A stretch of 31,790 bases of DNA. It comes from an uncultured bacterium (GTDB lineage: Bacteria > Cyanobacteriota > Vampirovibrionia > Gastranaerophilales > Gastranaerophilaceae). Positions 23,458-30,090 of the stretch are shown one piece after another. The notes under the pieces were generated by a model. The model was not told the DNA's origin. It made no database searches and saw only the letters and a program-made list of their open reading frames with translations. The translations under genes and the position numbers were made by a program. The stretch spans positions 1-31,790 of the forward strand of contig URXH01000009.1 of NCBI GenBank assembly GCA_900551675.1. Direction: 5' to 3'. The first letter of the stretch is position 1; every line of letters starts with the position of its first letter.

Positions 23458-24738
23458 CTACTTAAATAAGCATTCAAAAATTCCCTCGGAGTATGTCGGA
23501 TGCGCGAAGCAGACACGTTTCAAATCTTCTATGCTTAAATTATTCTGCATAGCAATTGTAATTTGCTGGATTAAGGCTGATGCCTCCTTTGATACAATGT
23601 GCACGCCGATTACTTTTCCATCCTGCGACAGAATTTTTATAAATCCCTCGGTACAGTTATCACAGTGAGATTTACCTAAAGCAGAAATCAAAAGATTTGC
23701 TTTTTTGTATGTTCCTTCTGCCAGATCCTGTTCGCGTTTTCCGACCCACGCAATTTCAGGGCAGCCGTAAACTACCGAGGGCACAAGTTCTTCATCAAAC
23801 TCAATTCCTGAAATCTCAGCCAAAGCCTGTTTTATAGCAAAATGTGCAAGCTGAATTTTACCGCACGCATCACCGATACATGTTACATTGTTTGAAATCT
23901 TTTGCGGCACACGTCCTGCGGCTAAAAGAACAAGTTCAGGTTCAAGCACATCACCTGACGCTAAATAAACTTTCTTATTTTCAATTTTTTCTACGCTGTT
24001 TGAAAGATAAGTTTTTATTTTCTTAGCTTTAAAAATACGCTCAACACGCTTTGAGACCTCAATGTCTGCAACAGGTAAAAGATGTTCAGCCATTTCAACA
24101 ATAGTTACATCAACCTCAAAAGCTGAAAAAATCCTTGCCCACTCGATGCCTATCGCCCCTGAACCTATTATTACAATACTTTCAGGAAGTTTTTTTAAAT
24201 TCAAAATATCATCAGAACTCAATACAAATTCATGGTCAAATCTTAAATTTTCAAAGTCTCTTGGCGCCGAACCGGTTGCCGTAATAACTTTTTCGCATTC
24301 ATAAACTTCTCCGCCGGCTTGTACTAAATACTCCCCTCTACCTATGGGAGAGGGTTGAATTTCGGCTTGAGCCGCGCGAAAGTCAGAAATTCGGGAGAGG
24401 GTCGCCTCCGCATTAACTACAACCACTCCAGCATTTTTCAGGGCAAGTTCAAGAGAACGTCTTAATTTTTCAACAATTTTGTCCTTGCGTTCAACAACTT
24501 TTTCATAATCAACGGAAAGGTCAAAACATTTTATTCCCAAGTCGGAAGAACACTTCATCTCCTCGTAAAGTTCTGCCGAATGCAAAATTGCTTTTGTCGG
24601 AATACAGCCTTTATTAAGACAAACCCCGCCAATTTTATCTTTTTCAAAAAGGACAACTGACAACCCTTTTGCCCTTGCATGAAATGCTGCTGTATAACCT
24701 GCAGGCCCTGCGCCTATAATACCTAAGTCAAATTTCAT
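23458..24738 (-). CDS. lpd: Dihydrolipoamide dehydrogenase with repeat-encoded insert
   Basis: Lpd re-oxidises dihydrolipoyl groups of 2-oxoacid dehydrogenase or glycine cleavage complexes with FAD and NAD. The start is the ATG at 24738 (GGAGGG 7 nt upstream); a GTG at 24753 overlaps that site. The protein has 426 residues: FAD-binding LGIIGAGPAGYTAAFHA, redox-active C40/C45 in GGVCLNKGCIPTK, the ATGSAPR motif, NAD-binding IIGSGAIGIEWARIF and the C-terminal catalytic FAHPTYSEGIFECLF. Residues about 113-135 (TLSRISDFRAAQAEIQPSPI...) are encoded by a palindromic element and do not look like Lpd. It follows alr on the same strand. Related flavoprotein disulfide reductases are an alternative. Confidence 0.88.
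   Translation of the reverse strand: MKFDLGIIGAGPAGYTAAFHARAKGLSVVLFEKDKIGGVCLNKGCIPTKAILHSAELYEEMKCSSDLGIKCFDLSVDYEKVVERKDKIVEKLRRSLELALKNAGVVVVNAEATLSRISDFRAAQAEIQPSPIGRGEYLVQAGGEVYECEKVITATGSAPRDFENLRFDHEFVLSSDDILNLKKLPESIVIIGSGAIGIEWARIFSAFEVDVTIVEMAEHLLPVADIEVSKRVERIFKAKKIKTYLSNSVEKIENKKVYLASGDVLEPELVLLAAGRVPQKISNNVTCIGDACGKIQLAHFAIKQALAEISGIEFDEELVPSVVYGCPEIAWVGKREQDLAEGTYKKANLLISALGKSHCDNCTEGFIKILSQDGKVIGVHIVSKEASALIQQITIAMQNNLSIEDLKRVCFAHPTYSEGIFECLFK
24334..24401. repeat. Palindromic element inserted in frame in lpd
   Basis: About 68 bp containing CCCTCT...AGAGGG (24334-24339/24349-24354), GAATTTC...GAAATTC (24357-24363/24386-24392), GGCT-TG-AGCC (24364-24373) and a terminal CGGGAGAGGG. 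It is the same CCCTCTCCC/GGGAGAGGG family as 19971-19993, but here translated as part of lpd without a stop. Confidence 0.75.
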
Positions 24739-24794
24739 AGAAAATCCCTCCACCGCTTACTCGATCCCCCTCCCTTTACAAGAGAGAGTACAAT

Positions 24795-25919
24795 TTATCT
24801 TGTATAAACTCTGGGCAGTCTTACTTTCAAACGGCAGGTCAATTCGTAATTTATAGTACATAAAATTTTTGCCCAGTTGTCAATTGAATGCTTTTCATCT
24901 AATAACGTTATAATATCGCCGGGCTTTGCATCAACACCGGTTATATCAAACATCATTTGATCCATAGTAATATTGCCAACCTGAGGGACATCTTTTCCGT
25001 TCAAATTCCCTGAAATTTTGTTTGAAAGTCCGCGCGGAACTCCGTCAGCATAACCGAGCGGAACTGTTGCAATTTTTCTGTTGCCATGCGCGGTGAATGT
25101 ATGTCCGTAACTTATCCCTTCGCCGTCATGAGCCTCATGAATATTAACAATACGTGCTTTCAAAGACATAACAGGCTTTAAGTCAGGTCTGCGAATATTG
25201 CCGTCTTCCGGCAAATCAGGATAAAGCCCGTAAATTCCAATGCCCGCCCTGTACATATTTGAATTCGGCACATCATAACACATAGCACCTGCTGTATTCA
25301 ATATGTGAAGGAGCAGCCCTGTTGTATCAATTTGCGAAATTACGCTGTTCCATCTGTCAATTTGAATTTGAGTTTTTGCTCTGTTTTCGGCATTGGCAAG
25401 ATGAGTGAAAACACCGCCGAATTCAAGATAATCAGCTTTTCTTACCTCATTTATAAAACCTGCTGCCACATCTGCTGCAACACCAATTCGGTTCATGCCT
25501 GTATCAAGTTTTACATGAACTTTAGGCTTTTTACCTGTTCTTTCAAAAGCTTGCTTGCACGCAGCCAAATGTTCTTTTGAAAAAATTGCAATTGTCAAAT
25601 CAGCATTCACTGCACTTTCAACAGCCCAAACAGGAACCGCTCCCAGAACGAGAATATCACAATTTATCTTTGCCTGTCTTAAATCAACACCCTCATCAAT
25701 TGAGGCAACGCCTAACATATCAGCCCCCGAAGCAAGAAGAGTAGGAGCAATCATAACAGACCCGTGTCCGTAAGCATCAGCTTTTACAACCGCCAAAAGT
25801 TTTTTGTCTTTCGGAGTATTTTTTCTGATTGAACGCATATTATATGCGATATTTTCAAGATTAATCTCAACCCAGCTGTCTCTGTGAATATTAATATTGG
25901 TTTGTCTAACATTTTTCAT
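24795..25919 (-). CDS. alr: Alanine racemase
   Basis: Alr interconverts L- and D-alanine with PLP, providing D-Ala for peptidoglycan. The 374-residue protein has the PLP lysine K46 in VVKADAYGHG, HVKLDTGMNRIG (about 135-146), YRAGIGIYG (about 223-231) and the catalytic Tyr271 in GISYGHTF, plus LGYADGVPRGLSN and the C-terminal beta domain. A TATACT lies 9 nt upstream of the ATG, so the leader would be only about 3 nt. lpd follows 56 bp downstream on the same strand after a CT-rich spacer (24760-24793) resembling palindromic-element debris. Confidence 0.95.
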   Translation of the reverse strand: MKNVRQTNINIHRDSWVEINLENIAYNMRSIRKNTPKDKKLLAVVKADAYGHGSVMIAPTLLASGADMLGVASIDEGVDLRQAKINCDILVLGAVPVWAVESAVNADLTIAIFSKEHLAACKQAFERTGKKPKVHVKLDTGMNRIGVAADVAAGFINEVRKADYLEFGGVFTHLANAENRAKTQIQIDRWNSVISQIDTTGLLLHILNTAGAMCYDVPNSNMYRAGIGIYGLYPDLPEDGNIRRPDLKPVMSLKARIVNIHEAHDGEGISYGHTFTAHGNRKIATVPLGYADGVPRGLSNKISGNLNGKDVPQVGNITMDQMMFDITGVDAKPGDIITLLDEKHSIDNWAKILCTINYELTCRLKVRLPRVYTR

Positions 25920-26063
25920 AATAACTTTAGTATATAACTAAATTATTATAGGAGCAATTATTTTACAACATAAAAAATGTTATCGTAATATTTCCTGCTC
26001 CTGTGGGAGGGATAAAAGGAGAGGGTTTTGTTATGCGGGAACTGTGCGTCCCCGCACCCCGCA

Positions 26064-26109
26064 CTTAATTTCTTTCTTTTTGTTGCGATGCAAAAAGAAA
26101 GAAATTAAG
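26064..26109. repeat. 19-bp perfect inverted repeat
   Basis: CTTAATTTCTTTCTTTTTG (26064-26082) and its exact complement (26091-26109) flank the loop TTGCGATG. The right arm is followed by more AAAGAAAG. It is too long and perfect for chance. Confidence 0.9.
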
Positions 26110-26136
26110 CAAAGAAAGAAAAACACGCTGACCGTT

Positions 26137-26263
26137 TAATCTGCACTAAATTCAACCAGAGCGGATGAACTCGCTGTATTTTTGTCATTCCGAACTTGTT
26201 TCGGAATCTTTTTTAACGCTCAAACAGCATCCGCTTTGCTGCTGTTTCATTAAGTGCAGATTA
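26137..26263. repeat. 127-bp unit with 11-bp terminal inverted repeats
   Basis: TAATCTGCACT (26137-26147) and AGTGCAGATTA (26253-26263) bound a unit containing the ATTCCGA-ACTTGTT-TCGGAAT hairpin (26187-26207). That hairpin is a widely scattered bacterial palindrome whose spurious translation reads HSELVSES. The arrangement resembles a small non-autonomous element. No target-site duplication was confirmed. Confidence 0.5.
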
Positions 26264-26382
26264 TTGAATGTTACGTGCACTTCGTGCACTGTAATGACTT
26301 ATCGTCTTATTCACTTATTAACCTATTCACTTCCGATAACATTTTTTATATTTTTAAATTTAAACAAATTACTTTTTTGTAA

Positions 26383-26388
26383 TATAAT
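26383..26388 (+). promoter_or_regulatory. -10 of proB (leaderless)
   Basis: A perfect TATAAT 6 nt before the proB ATG. The -35 (TTAAAC at 26360-26365, 17-nt spacing) is weak. No Shine-Dalgarno. Confidence 0.6.
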
Positions 26389-26394
26389 TTAGTT

Positions 26395-27534
26395 ATGGAC
26401 AGACAGGAATTTATTAAAGCAAAACGTATCGTTTTTAAATTCGGAACAAATATTTTAAGGGGAGATGACGGCTATGTATCACTTCCACGTGTATTTTCAT
26501 TTATTGAAGATTTAGCACGTCTTGCAAGGCAGGGAAAAGAAGTCATCGTAATAACCTCAGGAGCCGTAGGTTTAGGTAAAAAAAGATTAGGTATTGAAAG
26601 CACCGAAGGAGTTGCACTTAAACAAGCGTGCGCCGCAATAGGACAGAGTAAGTTAATGTCGATTTATGAAACAGGATTTGATACTTACGGGCTTATTGCT
26701 TCTCAAATTCTTTTAACAGAAGACGATTTTTCTTTGAGACAGAGATATTTGAGTCTCAGAACAACTCTGAATAAACTTCTTGAACTAGGCGTTGTACCGA
26801 TTATTAACCAGAATGACACTGTTTCAACGGTTGAAGTTCATCCGCAGTTTGAGCATATGCAGGTTTGTTTTTCCGATAACGACAAACTGTCAGCCCTTGT
26901 CGCAAGCGAGCTTGACGCTGATTTGCTTGTAATTCTCTCTGACGTTGACGGCCTGTTTGACAAAAATCCAAAAACAAATTCCGATGCAAAAATTATCAGA
27001 ACGGTTAAAGAAGTAACGGAAGATATCCTTGCACTCGGGACAGACGCCTCAGAAGGCGGAAGAGGCGGTATGAGAACAAAGCTGAAAGCCGCACAGATTG
27101 TTACAAGATTCGGCGGTAAAGTATTAATCGGAAACGGCAAAATCCCTTATGTTATTAAAAAAATCTTTGAAGGTGAAGAAATCGGCACAATGTTTCTGCC
27201 TCAAACCGAAAGCCTTCCTGATAAAAAACGATGGATTGGCTATGCCACAAATATCATAGGTCAAATTGTGGTAAATGAAGGCGCCAAAAAAGCTTTAAAA
27301 GCACAAAAAAGTCTTCTGCCAATCGGCGTATGCGAGGTTATAAACGAATTCAACAAGGGAGATGTTGTTTCAATCCTTGATGAAAAACACAACGAAATAG
27401 CCCGCGGAATAGTAAATTACAGCTCGGATTCATGCCGCAAAGTTATCGGGTGCCATTCTGATAACATTATGGAAATTCTCGGCTTTAAAAATTACGACGC
27501 AATAATCACACGCGACAATATTACATTGTTATAA
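26395..27534 (+). CDS. proB: Glutamate 5-kinase
   Basis: ProB phosphorylates glutamate, the first step to proline. The 379-residue protein has the amino-acid kinase domain: VFKFGTNILRG (about 12-22), VIVITSGAVGLGKKRLG (about 47-63), PIINQNDTVS, FSDNDKLSALVAS, LVILSDVDGLFDKNP and GGRGGMRTKLKAAQ. A C-terminal PUA domain (about 285-379) is present, as in most ProB. Length is normal. proA lies 56 bp downstream on the same strand, separated by a palindromic repeat. Confidence 0.96.
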   Translation: MDRQEFIKAKRIVFKFGTNILRGDDGYVSLPRVFSFIEDLARLARQGKEVIVITSGAVGLGKKRLGIESTEGVALKQACAAIGQSKLMSIYETGFDTYGLIASQILLTEDDFSLRQRYLSLRTTLNKLLELGVVPIINQNDTVSTVEVHPQFEHMQVCFSDNDKLSALVASELDADLLVILSDVDGLFDKNPKTNSDAKIIRTVKEVTEDILALGTDASEGGRGGMRTKLKAAQIVTRFGGKVLIGNGKIPYVIKKIFEGEEIGTMFLPQTESLPDKKRWIGYATNIIGQIVVNEGAKKALKAQKSLLPIGVCEVINEFNKGDVVSILDEKHNEIARGIVNYSSDSCRKVIGCHSDNIMEILGFKNYDAIITRDNITLL

Positions 27535-27538
27535 CTCC

Positions 27539-27584
27539 TCCCTCCTTTGGGGGAGGGAATGAGGGAGAGGGTATGAGGGGTAAA
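27539..27584. repeat. Palindromic element between proB and proA, supplying an RBS
   Basis: Hairpin TCCCTCC (27539-27545)/GGAGGGA (27552-27558), then GAGGGAGAGGG and TGAGGGGTAAA (27574-27584). The tail is identical to that before tsaC. GAGGGG (27575-27580) is the nearest ribosome site to the proA ATG at 27591. Confidence 0.75.
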
Positions 27585-27590
27585 ATACAA

Positions 27591-28841
27591 ATGGACTTTA
27601 TACAAATCGCAAAAAACGCAAAAGAAGCTTCTTTAAAAATTGCTGACTTATCAACTGAAATAAAAAACGATGCACTAATCAAAATTGCTGACGAAATTGA
27701 AGCGTCAAAATCAGAAATTTTTGATGCAAATAAAAAAGATTTAGCAGAAGCTGAAAAACTTGTAGAAACAGGTAAACTCAATAAATCAACTTTCAACCGT
27801 CTCAAGCTTGATGAAAACAAAATGCGTGATATGGTTCAAGGGATAAGAGATATTGCAAAACTTGAAGATCCTGTTAATAAAAAGCTTCTGGTGCGGGAAC
27901 TTGATAGTGATTTGACTTTGTATAAAGTTTCATGTCCTATCGGGGTTCTCGGCATAATTTTTGAAGCAAGACCTGATGTTATTGCTCAAATTTCATCTCT
28001 TGCAATAAAATCAGCTAATGCCGTAATCTTAAAAGGCGGTAAAGAAAGCATTAACACAAACAAAAAAATTCTTGCTGTCATAAATTCAGCACTCGAAAAG
28101 GTTGAGAATTTTCCTAAAAACGTTATTCAGCAGGTGTTTACGCATGAAGATGTAGCCCAAATGCTTAAATGTGATAAATATATAAATTTGATTATCCCGA
28201 GAGGCGGAAACAAACTTGTTAAATTTATAAAAGAGAATACAAAAATTCCTGTTCTGGGGCATGCTGACGGCATCTGCCATATATTTGTCGATGAAACGGC
28301 TGATCTTGATATGGCAATAAAGGTTGTAACCGATGCAAAAACTCAATACCCGAGCGCATGCAATTCAGTAGAAACACTTTTAATCCATGAAAAATTCCAG
28401 TATATTGATAATTTGCTTGCAGCTTTGCAATTGTCTGAAATTCAGCTTATCAATAACCCCGAAAGCTGGTCGCATGAATATGGCGATAAAATTCTATCTT
28501 TCAAAACGGTAAAAAATGTGGATGAAGCAATTGAACATATAAATACTTACGGTTCGGGGCATACTGACAGTATTATTACAAAAAATACAGAAAATGCAGA
28601 AAAATTTATGAATAAAGTTGATTCTGCAGGAGTTTACTTTAACGCGTCAACACGCTTTGCTGACGGCTTCCGCTACGGCTTCGGGGCAGAAGTCGGGATT
28701 TCCACAAACAAAACCCATGCCAGAGGCCCTGTGGGATTAGACGGCTTAACCATTTATAAATACAAACTTATTGGTAAGGGTGATATTGTAAAAGATTACG
28801 TTGACGGAACAAAATCTTTTCATCATAAAGATTTAATTTAG
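27591..28841 (+). CDS. proA: Glutamate-5-semialdehyde dehydrogenase (gamma-glutamyl phosphate reductase)
   Basis: ProA reduces glutamyl-5-phosphate with NADPH, the second step to proline. The protein has 416 residues from the ATG at 27591, the family's usual length; an ATG at 27573 lies inside the repeat. Motifs seen: PIGVLGIIFEARPDV (about 116-130), NAVILKGGKES, LIIPRGGNKLV, VLGHADGICH and the catalytic C257 in QYPSACNSVETLL. The C-terminus has DSAGVYFNASTRFADGFRYG and FGAEVGISTNKTHARGPVGL, standard for ProA. It is downstream of proB in an operon. Confidence 0.96.
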   Translation: MDFIQIAKNAKEASLKIADLSTEIKNDALIKIADEIEASKSEIFDANKKDLAEAEKLVETGKLNKSTFNRLKLDENKMRDMVQGIRDIAKLEDPVNKKLLVRELDSDLTLYKVSCPIGVLGIIFEARPDVIAQISSLAIKSANAVILKGGKESINTNKKILAVINSALEKVENFPKNVIQQVFTHEDVAQMLKCDKYINLIIPRGGNKLVKFIKENTKIPVLGHADGICHIFVDETADLDMAIKVVTDAKTQYPSACNSVETLLIHEKFQYIDNLLAALQLSEIQLINNPESWSHEYGDKILSFKTVKNVDEAIEHINTYGSGHTDSIITKNTENAEKFMNKVDSAGVYFNASTRFADGFRYGFGAEVGISTNKTHARGPVGLDGLTIYKYKLIGKGDIVKDYVDGTKSFHHKDLI

Positions 28842-28863
28842 CAGCCATCTGTTAATACTATGT

Positions 28864-29211
28864 TTATTTTGAAACTTTCTGTTCCTGCTTATCTATATCA
28901 AAAATACTCTTATCCATAGAATTATTAGTAACATTATTGGCATTTGACATATTTTCTTTTTTATCATCAGTCTTAACACGTGCCGCATCTGAAACCTGCG
29001 TACGCATATTGTCATCTTTTATATAATTTACAAATGTTTTACCTTCTTTTTTAGCGGCAAAAATTGATAAATCTTTATCATTCAAAGTGGCCAGTCGTGA
29101 TAAATCTACAGTATCAGTCTTTTTGTAATCCTTTTTGCCGGTCAGACGCTGAATTTTTGCCTTATCAAAATTCGGGTCATATTGAAACAAATCCTTAACC
29201 GTAATACTCAT
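28864..29211 (-). CDS. Small hydrophilic protein, unknown
   Basis: A 115-residue soluble, charged protein with no signal peptide or recognised domain. It opens MSITVKDLFQYDPNFDKAKI, has LSRLATLNDKDLSIFAAKKE in the middle and an Asn/Asp/Lys-rich disordered tail. The start may be 29211 or the ATG at 29220; AAGGAAAGG fits 29211 better. Its promoter and leader are homologous to those of the frameshifted gene at 8793. It is convergent with proA. Confidence 0.6.
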   Translation of the reverse strand: MSITVKDLFQYDPNFDKAKIQRLTGKKDYKKTDTVDLSRLATLNDKDLSIFAAKKEGKTFVNYIKDDNMRTQVSDAARVKTDDKKENMSNANNVTNNSMDKSIFDIDKQEQKVSK

Positions 29212-29290
29212 AATAACCATCCTTTCCTTTTATTCTTCATACATAAATAAAAATAAAATGGTTAAAATTATTGACAAATCGGCATCGCAT

Positions 29291-29310
29291 CCTATCCTAT
29301 CCTATCCTAT
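29291..29310. repeat. (CCTAT)4 tandem repeat
   Basis: Four exact copies of CCTAT at the predicted transcription start of the minus-strand gene at 29211; the homologous site at 8866-8875 has two. On the RNA it would give a GGATA repeat at or near the 5' end. Confidence 0.9.
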
Positions 29311-29315
29311 GAGGC

Positions 29316-29365
29316 ATTATAACAGAATTTCAGCCATTTTAAACTTATATTTACATTTCATTACA
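29316..29365 (-). promoter_or_regulatory. Promoter plus upstream motif, homologous to 8880-8929
   Basis: Minus-strand TATAAT (29321-29316) with TTTAAA at 16-nt spacing predicts a start near 29309 and a leader of about 98 nt. TTACATTTCATTACA (29351-29365) lies 29 nt upstream of the -10, as at the 8880 promoter (30 nt). Confidence 0.7.
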
Positions 29366-29397
29366 TTTGTGGATTTTGTACTTTTTATAAATAAGCC

Positions 29398-29456
29398 CCT
29401 CTCTCCGGTTCTTCAGACACCCTCTACCCAAATGGAGAGAGGAGCGTAGCCGCTCC
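29398..29456. repeat. Palindromic elements in gene-free stretch
   Basis: Arms CCTCTCTCC (29398-29406)/GGAGAGAGG (29434-29442), and the hairpin GGAGCG-TAGC-CGCTCC (29441-29456). Same style as the elements at 19971 and 24334. Confidence 0.7.
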
Positions 29457-29462
29457 ATCCAA

Positions 29463-29482
29463 CACACTGGGTTTTGCATAAA
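29463..29482. repeat. Dispersed 20-nt repeat, copy 2
   Basis: One mismatch to 6987-7006. Confidence 0.6.
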
Positions 29483-29599
29483 ATTTTTATGCTGCTTCCT
29501 ACTGCCTTAGCGCCATAATATCTTAGTATCCTAATAAAAGCTTGACATCTGGACTTCTTCAACTCCGGCAGCCTTATAATTGGTAACGCTTACGCTTAT

Positions 29600-29672
29600 C
29601 CCACCCTACGGACTCTCCCAAGAGAGGGAAAAGTTTTTTATTCCCTCCCTGAATGGGGAGGGTTAGGGTGGG
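29600..29672. repeat. Nested palindromic element
   Basis: Outer arms CCCACCCTA (29600-29608)/TAGGGTGGG (29664-29672) enclose CTCTC-CCAA-GAGAG (29613-29626) and CCCTCCC/GGGAGGG (29643-29649/29656-29662). Between this and the tRNA promoter (29673-29810) I see no gene. Confidence 0.7.
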
Positions 29673-29810
29673 GTACAAGCTGGAAAATAAGAGGGTTTAA
29701 GGATTAGAAGATAAGCTTTTTTACCGTAAACAGCCTAACTTCTTGCTTCCTGCCTTCATAACCTCCAAATAAACTTGACTTCATGACTTCCTAATATTTA
29801 TTTTTTTTGC

Positions 29811-29816
29811 TATAAT
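29811..29816 (+). promoter_or_regulatory. -10 of tRNA-Ser
   Basis: TATAAT with a predicted start near 29823, 7 nt before the mature tRNA. The -35 is unclear. Confidence 0.55.
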
Positions 29817-29829
29817 AAAAGAGCAGTAC

Positions 29830-29916
29830 GGAGAGGTGTCCGAGTGGTTTAAGGTGCGGATCTCGAAAGTCTGTGAGGGGTAACACCCTCCGTGGGTTCG
29901 AATCCCACCCTCTCCG
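29830..29916 (+). tRNA. tRNA-Ser (anticodon CGA)
   Basis: An 87-nt class II tRNA. The acceptor stem GGAGAGG/CCTCTCC, a D arm with GAGTGGTTTAAGG, an anticodon stem CGGAT/GTCTG with loop CTCGAAA (anticodon CGA at 29864-29866, reads UCG), a long variable arm GAGGG/CCCTC and a T arm GTGGG-TTCGAAT-CCCAC are all seen. The discriminator is G; CCA is not encoded. A T6 run follows immediately. Confidence 0.95.
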
Positions 29917-29959
29917 TTTTTTAGTCCGAAAACTGAGAATCAGTGCAGATACAAAATTG

Positions 29960-29986
29960 AAAAACCGCCCACTGTGGGCGGTTTTT
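29960..29986. terminator. Bidirectional terminator
   Basis: Perfect 12-bp arms AAAAACCGCCCA and TGGGCGGTTTTT with a CTG loop and a further T. It can terminate the tRNA transcript (plus) and also the minus-strand muramidase transcript from the right. Confidence 0.9.
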
Positions 29987-30090
29987 TGCATGTAAAAATT
30001 TTAAGAGAATTTTTCTCATCAAATTTTCGCAACTTTTTAAACTTTTCCTGCCCAAATTCTCTTTTTCATTTTTTCGAGGTGCAGATTGGG

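Larger units (their letters stand above)
25990..26289. repeat. Gene-free palindrome mosaic between alr and proB
   Basis: No gene is supportable in 25920-26394. It holds CTCC-TGTG-GGAG (25998-26009) and AGGAGAGGG debris; GTGCG/CGCAC (26044-26057); the 19-bp hairpin at 26064-26109; AGCG/CGCT (26160-26175); the ATTCCGA...TCGGAAT hairpin; AACAGC/GCTGTT near 26222-26246; and GTGCAC-TTC-GTGCAC (26275-26289). Confidence 0.7.

Noticed and set aside
23184..23516. Minus-strand 110-codon frame over the small exported protein gene
   Set aside because: It is a shadow of a gene with promoter, ribosome site and signal peptide on the other strand, and overlaps the end of lpd.
26165..26392. Plus-strand 75-codon frame with HSELVSES
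   Set aside because: It is the spurious translation of a dispersed palindrome, with no ribosome site and running into the proB promoter.
29291..29310. CRISPR-like array
   Set aside because: The repeat is a contiguous 5-mer microsatellite without spacers; no CRISPR repeats were seen anywhere in the window.
29258..29449. Plus-strand 63-codon frame
   Set aside because: It crosses the promoter and leader of the minus-strand gene and a microsatellite; no ribosome site.
29791..29991. Minus-strand 66-codon frame reading RRGWDSNPRR...LKPLGHLS
   Set aside because: It is the antisense of tRNA-Ser; this translation is a well-known artefact of tRNA-Ser genes.
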